Both the position numbers and the translations under genes were made by a program. Shown here one piece after another: positions 44,907 through 55,103 of a DNA stretch of 64,000 nt (positions are counted from its first letter, which is position 1; each line of letters begins with the position of its first letter). The notes beneath the pieces are model-generated. The model saw only the letters and a list, made by a program, of their open reading frames with translations. It made no database searches and was not told where the DNA came from. The stretch is taken from NCBI GenBank assembly GCA_038501625.1, contig JAZAYU010000002.1, positions 16,978,053-17,042,052 on the forward strand. The letters run 5' to 3'. Source of the DNA: Corbicula japonica (lineage: Eukaryota > Mollusca > Bivalvia > Venerida > Cyrenidae).

Positions 44907-45065
44907 AGCAAATGAACGGTATTTTACTTGAACTTAGAATAGCAACTGAACGATATTTTCACGGAAACTTTTACTAGCAACTGAATGATATTCTTCCTGG
45001 AACTTAACAGTATTTTACGGGAACTTAGACTGGCAACTGAAAGATATTTTTACGGGCACTGATGA
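44907..45065 (+). repeat. degenerate minisatellite, about 35-bp unit
   Basis: Four to five units of AGCAACTGAACGATATTTTC plus a C/T-rich gap and GGAACTTA, with indels between units. Confidence 0.75.
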
Positions 45066-45317
45066 TCTATATTGCAATAATTTCATTTTTGTCCAGTTTA
45101 ATGTACAGTTTTACTATTTAAACATATTAAGTTGCTGACGTCATATTTTGTACAATCACATGGTAGAGATTTTTTTAATTGTTGGAATATTTGTTTCTAT
45201 AAATCAGTACTTACGCATCTTGATTGATTTACCAAGTAAATGAATTGATTAACTAAATATACTAAATACATTTATAACTACTGTTCACAATTTCTTTTTA
45301 TGATTCTCATGCTTGAC

Positions 45318-45480
45318 TTTTGCCACTGACTGTTCTAAGGTGGAAATCCGAATGGTTCTCCTTTTCGTTAATTGTTGTGGTGTCTTATTTGATATTATAC
45401 TTTTAAACATATGATCTCCTTTCCTCTCTACTTTTTGGCTGCGTTAGGAGGCTGTATTTTCTGAGCGTGGCGATTCCTGG
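45318..45480 (-). repeat. repeat family R1, copy j (head half)
   Basis: Minus strand: CAGGAATCGCCACGCTCAGA, ATACAGCCTCCTAACGCAGC, AACAATTAACGAAAAGGAGA, CAGTCAGTGGCAAAAG. It ends in the hairpin, as copy a does, and abuts the palindrome at 45485. Confidence 0.8.
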
Positions 45481-45484
45481 GCTG

Positions 45485-45620
45485 AAGGTTATAAAACTGA
45501 GTTTGGAAACCAGTCTCAAATCTCAAGCATCTGATTGGCTGAAATGGCGACTAGTCGCCATTTCAGCCAATCAGATGCTTGACATTTGTGACTGGTTTCC
45601 ATGCTCAGTTTTATAACCTT
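45485..45620. repeat. palindromic element family P, copy A (136 bp)
   Basis: The two halves are reverse complements about 45552.5 with few mismatches: AAGGTTATAAAACTGAG at the outer end, AAGCATCTGATTGGCTGAAA near the centre, GCGACTAGTCGC at the dyad. It would form a hairpin of about 65 bp with almost no loop. Confidence 0.95.
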
Positions 45621-46460
45621 GGCCACTGGTATGTATAATTTCCTTTCTGACTGCATGATTTGTAAAGGTTAGAAGTTATTAATTAGCATTTTCAAATTAT
45701 ATCGGCTGCGCCGAACACGACCGATTTAATTTTCGAAATGCTCATAAAAGTTCACTAACATATCATACAAATTACAGTCATATATGAAAATCAAAGAAAA
45801 AAATTGTAAACAGAAGGTGACAACATACTTGTCAACTAAAGTCGATATATCAAATATAAACATAACAATAAATGAAAACCTATTAAGGTTAATGGGGCAA
45901 ATAGTTGAATCAAATATGTCAACTTACAAACTTAGAATACATTAAACCTTTTAGATTGAGATAATCACACCAATAAATTATACATAGAAAGCTATCAGAT
46001 AAACTTAAACTAAGTAAAAATAGATATGGTGAGTGATCAAAGAGAAAATTTCCCAAGCAATTGCAATATGACAAATAAAGGTATGTATGAAATGAATTTT
46101 TTGTAAGAAAAAAATGAAAAAGAAATATAGGTTTTTATTGTTTATTTTCGAGTTAGGTGAACATATGTTTAATCATGGCTACGAAATGACACTATTTATT
46201 TCGGTTATGCTATTTTATTGCTGGTGTCGTAAATTGTGTGTGTATCGTGTGCTGTGAATTTTAACTTTAAACTCGTATACATGTTTTATATAAAAGAACG
46301 GAAGACATAATTATAACACAACGTTTGTTTTCAAAATCGAATAAAATCTCGCTTGCCTGTTTCCGAATCTGAGACGACTCTGTTGAATTAAAACGTGAGC
46401 CTCTGAACGATCAGTCTCCGCTTAAACAGAGTGACGCCCCTTTTTGATTGGTTTAAAAGA
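45621..46460. other. no gene seen
   Basis: AT-rich spacer. Confidence 0.4.
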
Positions 46461-46626
46461 TCCAAGGCGGTTACCCCCAGGTTCTTATTTTCGTTAATTA
46501 TTTTGGTGTCCATTTGAAATTAATCATTTTATTATTATGGTCTCTTTTCATCTCTACTTATTGGCTGTGTGGGGAGGCTGTGTTCTCCGAAAGTGGCCAT
46601 GCATGATACGCATATTTCACTTTTTC
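46461..46626 (-). repeat. repeat family R1, copy k (head half)
   Basis: Minus strand: ATGCGTATCATGCATGGCCA, CACAGCCTCCCCACACAGCC, AATAATTAACGAAAATAAGA, GGGGGTAACCGCC. It stops before the hairpin. Confidence 0.75.
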
Positions 46627-46997
46627 GCACGACTGTATAGGTATGAGCCGTGTCACGTGACAACGTGCCATTATTTTTCTTCACAATTTTCATTCCTTAT
46701 AAACATGTAGTAAACGTCATTGACTTTTGTCGAAAATGTGTCAGTTGCTTGTACATGATATACCGAAAAACAAACGAAACGTTGATGTTCTTGTTTCACG
46801 AATTTTACATTACGAACAAAAAAAAGTTCAAAATAACTTTTAATCGTTCGTATACATTAAATTTGAAAACATGAACAATAATTGAATCTTTCCGGTTTGT
46901 ATAAATTAGGAAATTGTACTTAAAATATTGTTGTTCGTTTATCTACAATTCTCGATATGTTTGCTTGTTACTTATAATAAGATAAATATTCATACTT

Positions 46998-47038
46998 ATG
47001 CTGGATGTGGTCATCCCTGATTTGCATATCTCACTTTA
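46998..47038 (-). repeat. repeat family R1, head fragment
   Basis: GATATGCAAATCAGGGATGA then CCACATCCAGCA on the minus strand: about 40 bp of the R1 head. Confidence 0.6.
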
Positions 47039-47040
47039 CT

Positions 47041-48318
47041 CAGAGTAAGTGTTGCTTAAGGCAACATATTAAACCAAATAAACATTAAATGGAGATGGGA
47101 GTATTTCCTCTGACTAACAATAGATAAACTCATCAATGGACTAGGTTAGATAGTTCAACTGCAAGTTAATTATAGCAGATGAAACTAGCAAACTAATATT
47201 GACTACATAGATCCTTAAAATAATAAAACTAACTTTAGTTCATAGATATAATTGCAAAATGCATTTATTATAAGCCATTATTTCACTTGGAAAAAATCAA
47301 TGACCATTATTTAATCAAGTGGACAGACCTCTGTTAAAACAATTGTTTTGTAAGTATATCATTTAATAATATGTCCAATACACTTAATCTCAAACCTACA
47401 TCCTAGCTCATGCAAGATATATAAATTGTATTACACTCTAGAGTATGAAACGTAAACTCAAATGCGACCCACGAAGTTCATCGTATTTACGTTACAAGCA
47501 ATATTTGAATCAGTTGTAAGATTGTATACATGCAATTCGGAATAAAAGGAGTAAACTGCGAGGATATAAAGTGCGTTCTAAATATTTCTAAAGGAGGAAC
47601 TATACATTTTACAATATACAATGTAAGTAAAGTTTCATTACTTTGAATATAATTAATCTTCATAATTTGAATGGTTAAATAGTTAGATCTGTTTATTAAT
47701 ATATCACATAATTGATGTATAGGTGAATATACATACTTTATATGCAACAAGTAAATTAGTTTGATTCAAAATGGTGACAACCTTTCCAACATATTTAGCA
47801 TGAGTTACATGAAATTTTGAATTTGAAAATAGAGAGTTCGAAAATTAATTTTGTTTCAATCCAAGGCAATTGGCTTACAATGTTTTTGGTTAAAAAGTAA
47901 TTCTTTAGATGCAGTAAAAAACTTCACGAAGAATCTAAAAAGTTAAAATCAACATTAGAAATAAAAAAACAACAAGTTCTTTAAATTAGTCATAAATTGG
48001 AAAATTATTGAGAAACTAAACTAAAAGTCTTATTGTTAAATGGGTTCGATCATTACAAATACATTGAAAAAAAACAACAAATTTTTGCGTCATAGTATTA
48101 CATGTACTCATATACAAATGTTTAAAGTTAACAATGACCTTTGATGGATGAGTTTACTTGGAAAAGCGAATTAAAGCGCCAAAAACTCAAAAAAGCTTTT
48201 ATTAATTATATATTTTATAATTAGTATTTATATTTTATTTTATTTATAAACACCAGTATGTTTTCTGTGTAACTTTGTTTTTACAGGTTATAATTGAAGT
48301 TTTGATGTTTGAGAACAC
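47041..48318. other. no gene seen; polyadenylation signals on the minus strand
   Basis: AT-rich spacer. Two AATAAA on the minus strand at 48244-48239 and 48239-48234 lie about 75 bp after the stop of the candidate exon at 48319. Confidence 0.45.
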
Positions 48319-48579
48319 TTAATAGTTTCCTCTTGATACGTTGCTCGTGCTCGATCCAATATTTCCTAAATGCACAACATTTATTGAAGCATTGTCAAAT
48401 TTAAATTGGATAATGATTGGGTCGTTGACTATACATTTTTCGTGTCCCAACTTTTTGTCATTTCCATCAGTTTGAATAACTAGAAATAAATTAGAAATTC
48501 GAAAGAAATATTTGGAGTAGTTCAGCGGGTGTAAATTGAATTTCTTAATTGAATCCCACCCGATGACGATTAGTTTATC
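48319..48579 (-). CDS. candidate terminal exon of an unrecognised gene
   Basis: The minus-strand frame is open for about 87 codons, ends TAA, and is followed by two AATAAA signals. The product has ordinary composition and varied third positions: KKFNLHPLNYSKYFFRISNL, later DPIIIQFKFDNASINVVHLG, ending SNVSRGNY. No in-frame ATG heads it; an acceptor TTTGATAG before GAGATAAAC would start it in phase 1, though its pyrimidine tract is poor. Possibly the 3' end of a gene including the 51.4-kb exon on the same strand; the phases show at least one exon would lie between. Family unknown. Confidence 0.4.
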   Translation of the reverse strand, partial: DKLIVIGWDSIKKFNLHPLNYSKYFFRISNLFLVIQTDGNDKKLGHEKCIVNDPIIIQFKFDNASINVVHLGNIGSSTSNVSRGNY

Positions 48580-48930
48580 TCCTATCAAATGATTTCATTA
48601 TTTACTTTTTCGGTTCATTGAGCTGCAAAAGTTAAACAAAATAACCGAAATTGAGTATACAAGAAAACACCTAAATTGATTTTATCTTATACTCTATCAA
48701 AATAAAATAAACACATGAGTGTTTAATTCGTCACCTTTAAGTGAACCGTACTGATGAGTTCGTTATTCTAAATGACGGAGAGACGACACTATTGATCTGA
48801 AAGCATTATCAAAATCCGTAAACATAGGAAATAAACATACTTAATATCATGTGACGTGCGACATGTATCGTTTTGAATGTCAAACATTTATTTCTGACAT
48901 CACGCCAACATTACTATTTTAAAGAATTAA

Positions 48931-49174
48931 CCCTTTCTTCCATACATATAGACATACCTTTATTGCATGGGCGAACAGTGTAGATCCAGATCAGCCAGCA
49001 CATCCGTGCTGTCTGATCAGAATTTGCACTGTTCGCTTTATGATTCGTTGGGTTATTTCTGACCAAAATTTGACCAGTGCAGTTCCTGATCAGACAGACT
49101 GATATGATGTGCCGGCTGATCTGGATCTACACTGGTCGCACATGCGTAAAAAGGAGAATATATGGAGGAAAGGG
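48931..49174. mobile_element. TTAA-flanked foldback element (piggyBac-type MITE), 244 bp
   Basis: Flanked by TTAA at 48927-48930 and 49175-49178. Ends CCCTTTCTTCCATACATATA and, inverted, CCCTTTCCTCCATATATTCT. A second inner inverted pair (GTGTAGATCCAGATCAGCC) makes nearly the whole element fold back. CCC ends with TTAA targets fit the piggyBac superfamily. No coding capacity. Confidence 0.85.
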
Positions 49175-49439
49175 TTAAATAATTATATAAGAAAGCTGTG
49201 TATACATTCATTAAAGATTCAAACAGATTTTAGGTGCAGTATTCATGTTAAAGGTGACGATTCACATTTCAGGGTCAATACGTCACTTTCCTAGATGTGT
49301 CTGATATTCATTGCACCGTAATGTATTGCCTATCAATGACATTTATGTATAAATTAGTTAGTAAATTTTACTGTCTTACTGTTTAATTATCGATATAAAA
49401 TTTTTGTATTGCTTATTGTTGTAAATATGGAATTCCGCG

Positions 49440-49748
49440 TAACCCGGGGCATGTGGGCAGTGATAAGCATTTCCATTACTGCCCATGAACAGGTTAAATC
49501 AAACCAGGCCTGGAGGTTATAAACCTGAGATTGGAAACCAGTCTCAAATCTCAAGCATCTGATTGGCTGAAATGGCGACTGGTCGCCATTTCAGCCAATC
49601 AGATGCTTGAGATTTGAGACTGGTTTCCATGCTCAGTTTTATAACCTTGGGCACAGGAATATTGTCTAGATTCCTGATCAAACCGGGCCTGCAATATTTT
49701 CACATTTGTCGTGCTCGATGGCTTTGAAAGTTCCTGTTTCATCTATTG
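49440..49748 (-). repeat. repeat family R2, copy e, split by a palindrome insertion
   Basis: R2 blocks GGGCAGTAATGGAAATGC (49440-49512) and TGCAGGCCCGGTTTGAT, GAACTTTCAAAGCC-type sequence (49677-49748) are on the minus strand, separated by 164 bp containing palindrome copy B. ATCAAACCAGGCCTG at 49498 and ATCAAACCGGGCCTG at 49677 repeat the target across the insertion. Confidence 0.85.
49513..49648. repeat. palindromic element family P, copy B (136 bp)
   Basis: Dyad at 49580.5 (GCGACTGGTCGC), arms as in copy A. About 28 bp of extra sequence (49649-49676) with its own CAGGAAT/ATTCCTG hairpin lies between the palindrome and the resumed R2 sequence. Confidence 0.95.
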
Positions 49749-50556
49749 AAGATGTATTCACTAACTTAAACTATTATTTACTCTTACGTTGACAGAATAC
49801 GAATACTATATCACATTTACTTTGTTTAAAGGTGCTACAGTTTATATTATAAAACTTGATATCTGGAAACACTTTATATTTTAGTCCTGATATATGACCA
49901 GGTACCTTTTATATACTTAAATCAAAATCTGCACATCTGAAACTTTCAGGTTTCCACAGGTCAAATGTAAATTGTGCAAGCATACTTTTCATGTATTATA
50001 CATGTATTTATTTTCTTTACCTGTCTTCTAAAGTATATATTATACATTTCGATATAGGAAATCCGAAAACAACACAGTACCTTTATATTTTCGCCCTGAT
50101 ACAAGACTAGGTACCTTTAATTTCTATAAACTATGACTCGGGCATTTATTTATGATTGACTAGAAAAATCGTATTGAAATGACCTCAAATGTTATTCCAG
50201 TTAGGGGAAATATTTTGATTATTTTTGTCGCAGTTGAAAGGACTTTTTTTATTACATGACTATAATTAGATCCGCATGGTTATTTGTTTACCCTTCATGT
50301 TAAGTCTTTATCGAGATTGTCATAACCATAAACCATTATCGTTCATAATAAAGTGAAAATGGTTTAAACTAAGGTTAAACGTATTTCAACAGTTCAAACT
50401 GGACACTGACAAATGGACCGAAGTAAGTTGTCATAAAAATGGCTATTATTTGAGCGTGTTGATAGATGTACGTTTCAAGATTATAAGCTCATAATAGCAT
50501 ATTTTGATGTCGGTGGCAGACATGTTCACACAGAATTCGCGGACAGGACATGACTT
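49749..50556. other. no gene seen; diverged local duplication
   Basis: TTTATATTTTAGTCCTGATA with CAGGTACCTTT (about 49872) recurs as TTTATATTTTCGCCCTGATA with TAGGTACCTTT (about 50081), a roughly 209-bp offset. No gene support. Confidence 0.5.
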
Positions 50557-50692
50557 AAAATAATCTGTTACCGATTTCACGCAGTAATGATAACGTATAT
50601 CAGGGATATTCTTTCAACCTTTTTTTGCGAGGTGGGATGGGGGCAGGTTCCCGGTTAGCACAATTGGTTGCGTTGTCTGAATTGCGGGGATT
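50557..50692 (+). repeat. repeat family R3 with tRNA A-box-like motif, copy b
   Basis: Matches 10490-10610. TAGCACAATTGG at 50656 is the A-box-like site. An extra G-rich piece (GCGAGGTGGGATGGGGGCAG) lies between the T run and the A box. Confidence 0.55.
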
Positions 50693-50836
50693 TTCTATTG
50701 AGTCGCCTTCGAAGACAAATTTGACTGCATTTCGTATTTCCTTGAAACTGGTCCATCGTTTATTCGAATATATAAAATATATTTTCAAAGATTTAATAAT
50801 GCCATGCATGTAGGCCTATTAACGTTTGTTTAATTA

Positions 50837-50838
<2 letters not shown>

Positions 50839-50891
<53 letters not shown>
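50839..50891 (+). repeat. TC microsatellite
   Basis: About 26 pure TC units, not within R1. Confidence 0.97.
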
Positions 50892-50893
<2 letters not shown>

Positions 50894-51345
50894 GCTATCA
50901 CCAGGATAGACGATGGCTGAATGATAAAGATAAGAAATTAGGATATTCTTGTGTACGTCATTTCATATTTAGGAAAATTATAGTGTCTTCCTTAGCTCTT
51001 TACATCTCTTTGCTCAATATTATCAATTCAGTGCAGTGCAAATCAAGTATTTTTATAAGCGTACAGGAAAATGACGATCGGTTTTCGTATTACTAAACAT
51101 TTCTAAAACAATGTCTGTACAGTAACTAAACAAACAAAAAAACGGTATCAGATATATACAATAAAGACCAAAACTTTCCGTTTTGCCATTCATCATTCAA
51201 GAACAGAACAGGTAGGAAATCCATCACAATTTGTTTTGACATTAATCTGTTCTCAGGACGGACAATACATTAGTCGCAGTATTGCTTTTCCGGTACAGCA
51301 CATAGTTTGAGAGACTTTCGTCCTAGGTTCATACATATTATGTAC

Positions 51346-51456
51346 CTTATCTGGGAAAACAATTATCTTCACGCTCTTGCTTCTAGCCCATGCTAGTTTT
51401 TGCATTACAAAGAGGGTGATAAAAGTAATCAAAGAACGTATTCGAAGCATATGCAG
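51346..51456 (-). CDS. candidate signal-peptide exon of a secreted protein
   Basis: On the minus strand the acceptor TTTTCTTTCTACATGCCTACAG-type tract precedes 51456, and a donor AAG|GTACAT follows 51346. The ATG is six bases in. The product reads MLRIRSLITFITLFVM then QKLAWA: a basic start, hydrophobic core and an AxA-like cleavage site. It continues RSKSVKIIVFPDK to the donor with no bases left over. The KIIVFPDK ending recalls the first strand of pentraxin domains (vFP motif), but eight residues cannot prove that. An acceptor before the ATG implies a 5' non-coding exon further upstream. Confidence 0.4.
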
Positions 51457-51712
51457 CTGTAGGCATGTAGAAAGAAAACAACACGTTATTTTCATTAAGC
51501 GTGTGCAGAATAAAGTATCATTTGGTGTACGTGTTTAATAACAGTTAAATATTAAAATATTATGATAATACAATTTCTTCGCATTGTTTGAAAACTTTTA
51601 CATGTATTTTAGTTGATATATAATAATGAATGTAATGACTAATACTTCCATGATATTAAAGACTAGATAAAAAGGTTTTTTTTGTTCGTCGTTGTTTTTG
51701 CTGTTAAACCCT

Positions 51713-51945
51713 TCAATCCATAAATACGGGTTTCTATCGCATGTATGAACAGTGCCTTATATAACGTTTGCTCCTTTAATCCATAAATACGGGTTTTATC
51801 GCAACTGCGAACAGTGCCATCAGATCAGGATCTATACTGTTTGCTCTTTAGTCAGAAATAACATAACCTAATGAATAACACAGGGAAGAGAGTAATCCTG
51901 ATAAAACGGAACTTATGTGGATCTACAATGTTCGCCCACTGTGTT
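51713..51945 (+). repeat. remnant of the 48.9-kb TTAA foldback family with internal tandem repeat
   Basis: CCATAAATACGGGTTT occurs twice about 64 bp apart, each followed by TATCGCA and GAACAGTGCC. Then come CAGATCAGGATCTATACTGT and GTGGATCTACAATGTTCGCC, matching the inner arms of 48931-49174. Decayed. Confidence 0.65.
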
Positions 51946-52062
51946 CAAGATCATAAAACTATATCTGGAGACCAGTCTCAAATCTCAAGCATCTGATTGG
52001 CTGAAATGGCGACTGGTGCTTGAGATTTGAGACTGGTCTACAATCTTAGTTTTATGATCTTG
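51946..52062. repeat. palindromic element family P, copy C (117 bp, one arm shortened)
   Basis: Outer arms CAAGATCATAAAACT and AGTTTTATGATCTTG pair exactly. Relative to copies A, B and D about 20 bp is missing from the right arm next to the dyad (GACTGGTGCTTGAG), leaving an asymmetric loop. Confidence 0.9.
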
Positions 52063-52293
52063 GGCCCTGTTATCCCACGGAGTAAAAGATTAAATTCCAG
52101 CATCGATTTTTGATCAATGCTTGCTGTGGTCCACTTAAGTTGAAGTATCAATAACTTTATTATCTTCACAAATGCATAAAAAGTACAAACATCTTCATTA
52201 AATATCAATTAAAAGTCTTTTTCACCCGAGCCTGCTCAATAATGATCATTTAATCAATCATCACAATGTTTGAATAACCTCCTTCATGTGCCC

Positions 52294-52429
52294 AAGGTTA
52301 TAAAAATGAGCATGGAAACCAGTCTCAAATGTCAAGCATCTGATTGGCTGAAATGGCGACCAGTCGCCATTTCAGCCAATCAGTTGCTTGAGATTTGAGA
52401 CTGGTTTCCAATCTCAGCTTTATAACCTT
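52294..52429. repeat. palindromic element family P, copy D (136 bp)
   Basis: Dyad at 52361.5 (GCGACCAGTCGC), ends AAGGTTATAAAAATGAG and CTCAGCTTTATAACCTT. Same length as copies A and B. Confidence 0.95.
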
Positions 52430-54398
52430 CAGCCTTGGATGATACAAAACCACTCTCTGGAAATAGTTCTTCAGGTACGATTGCTTAAATGGTTTTGGTT
52501 TTTACTCCAATATTTTGATTTGTAAGACTAGATATTAAATAATTATGACAACTTAAGAAACTTCATTGTTCATTCACGACATTCTTTAATCTCACCAGTG
52601 GCTTGCTTTCAAAATAATGACCAATTTCTTTAACTCGATTGATATTTTTTTAGCATAGTACAGCGTGTATACGCAAGATTGACACAAAGAGGCAGATCAG
52701 TAAATCCGTATCAAACAGTGTGAGTTTCTGATGCTGTATTTCTACAGTTGTCCATGTTATATGCAGCGTCATAACTACATTGTGTACATGTACTCTGATA
52801 ATAATTTTCCGTTACTCTTCGGCACAAACCGAACTACAGGAAAGGAAATTTCGGTTGCTGTTCTGCATCTATTAGATATTCTTACGCCATTCATACATTT
52901 TCTACGCAATTCATTAATTTATAATTGCTTAACTCTTGTTTATTTCTACTATAATGTAAACCACGTTGTTTACTTAAATTCTGTTGTTAAGTTTATTTAA
53001 ATTTGTTTTGAGCTAGAAGGGTTTAAATATATGAAGAACGTTATGATAGTTTGCTGTCTGTAGGTTCGTATTATTCCTCTATGTATACCATATCATTCTC
53101 TTTCTCGTGTGATATTGTTTACATACCAAACTCGAAAAATACGAACATACATACTGCATACTTTTATATTATTCCATTTGTATTTCATGACACTGAGTGT
53201 CAGATCCTATAAAGACGTTTATGAATCTGCCAGCCTGTATCATTAAATCATACTGAGACTTAACATGGCTGAATTTCTGTCTGAAATATTTTCAATTATA
53301 GATTAATATAAATAACTTAATTGAAATTGGTCAGTGTAATTTTTTCTACTTTACACACAGTTCATAAAACGTAATTTCCTTTTCTCAATAGATAAATAAC
53401 TTGAAGATTACATGTAGCAAATAAGTAAAAAAACACATAGAAAACAAATACACAAGTAACTGTATTCATCCTCATGAGGGCTGATTTCGATAATGGTCGA
53501 ATGATGTATTATTTCTGTTCTGTTTCGTTAGGTTTTACGACGTCAGTCAAATGACTTATTGCTTCTGTTCCCTTAAATAATATATTTCTTTGACTTCCCT
53601 GCAGTCTTGATAGCTTGATGTAGCCAAAAATGCTGAACCAGTTGTGTTTGATTTTTCAAATAACGATTTGATCAGAGTTATTACCCTTTGTTACCAACGA
53701 TTCGGTTAAAAATATCGAATTTATTGTCAAATAATTTGAAATATTGTTAGCATTAATAAGTAAATAATCATGCGTACCCGATGACGTTATTCAAAAGTTT
53801 GCCAGTAACGTCATAAAATCTTAAAGATACGCACATCTAACTCGAACACTGCTTGTGCTACATTTGTCAGTTTGTTTCGAAGATAGATTGATATATCGTT
53901 AACAAAATACATACCATTACATAATACATGTATTTTCAAATATGGCAACCAATAACGTCATTATGAGTTAATTTATCAGCAAACCAAAATTTAAATGAAA
54001 GAACGACAAACATAAAAATAATTGTTATATACAAGTGAGACATAATAAAGTGTTTATTGATTTTATGTTGTATCCTGTCGCCCTGTTTAGGTGATGATAC
54101 ACGTATACCTTTTTCAGGAACATCAATAATTCCCGATTCCTACCCCACCTGCAAGTACCCTTATTGACAATTATTTAACTAACTAGCTGCTAACCAACCG
54201 GCTGCGAAGGGACCTACCTTTAACCCTCCACTCCAATAGGCCACGGTGACAGCGTTAACCATCAATTGTTATAATTTTCCTAGGAAACTGTAAGAAAATA
54301 TCAGCACCAAGCAACCTTTTACAAATCAGTTGTAAATATGACCTCAATGCTTTATAGATTGTATCTGCTTTTGTGACATATTAATGGGAATTTAATAA
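52430..54398. other. no supported gene
   Basis: A + frame of 89 codons (52731-53000) starts just before an acceptor-like GTATTTCTACAG; its product (NNFPLLFGTNRTTGKEIS...) is not recognised. Some TGACGTCA-like sites occur near 53540 and 53780. Otherwise AT-rich spacer. Confidence 0.35.
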
Positions 54399-54584
54399 CT
54401 AGTTAATAGAGTTAATCAATTGAGCGAGAACGTGTGTGTGTAGCCTGTTTTCTCTCATAATAAATAGTTGTATTTTATTTGTCTGTAAATCAGACATGTT
54501 TTCAAGAAAAGAAGAAAGGAACTCTTTTGATGTGAGAAGTACACTTAACAACTTTTCTAAGTATACATCTTCGTACTGGGGCAT
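54399..54584 (-). CDS. candidate small open frame, helical product
   Basis: ATG-started 61-codon frame on the minus strand. It begins MPQYEDVYLEKLLSVLLTSK and continues with alternating charged and leucine-rich residues, a convincing helical pattern. A diverged inverted copy of its start lies at 54987-55103, where ATGCCC is followed by a frameshift. No splice evidence or known family. It may be an exon or a repeat-borne frame. Confidence 0.3.
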   Translation of the reverse strand: MPQYEDVYLEKLLSVLLTSKEFLSSFLENMSDLQTNKIQLFIMRENRLHTHVLAQLINSIN

Positions 54585-54657
54585 TACTGGCTTGATTTTT
54601 GGGCTATTGCCCTAAAACTTTTAATAAACCATGCAATGGATACTAACTGATATATTA
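54535..54657 (-). repeat. inverted duplicate segment, copy 1
   Basis: Minus strand ATCAGTTAGTATCCATTGCA, AAAGTTTTAGGGCAATA, ATCAAGCCAGTAATGCCC and GTATACTTAGAAAAGTTGTT align in order with 54987-55103 on the plus strand. Confidence 0.8.
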
Positions 54658-54986
54658 GTAAAACTTCATTCAAAATGACAGAAAACTGACTGCTCAAAAT
54701 CATTTAGAATACTGACACCCACAGATAATACGAATTCACAAAATCAGTTAATAAAGGGGATGTTCAACTTAATAAACAAATTACGCGTACATATAAATAA
54801 ACATTTGGAACCTAGCAATATGCTATTCGTCTATTTCTGTTAAATTTAATTTATTTCATTCTAATCTTTATGTTTTATAACTGTTTAAATTCCAACACAC
54901 TTTTGGGGCAAATCTGTTTGAATGCATAAAATGTAGTCGCCTATCTTTTAGTTTTCCATTATGCCTGTTAAATTCGACCAATTTTT

Positions 54987-55103
54987 CTAATAAATCAGTT
55001 AGTATTTATTGCATTTTATTGAAAGTTTTAGAGCAATAACTCAGTTATCAAGCCAGTAATGCCCTGTACGAGGGTGTATACTTAGACAAGTTGTTAAGTA
55101 TAG
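54987..55103 (+). repeat. inverted duplicate segment, copy 2
   Basis: Plus-strand partner of 54535-54657. Just beyond, TTTGATGTGAGAAGTA (about 55112) also occurs in direct orientation at about 54525, so the junction has been rearranged more than once. Confidence 0.8.
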
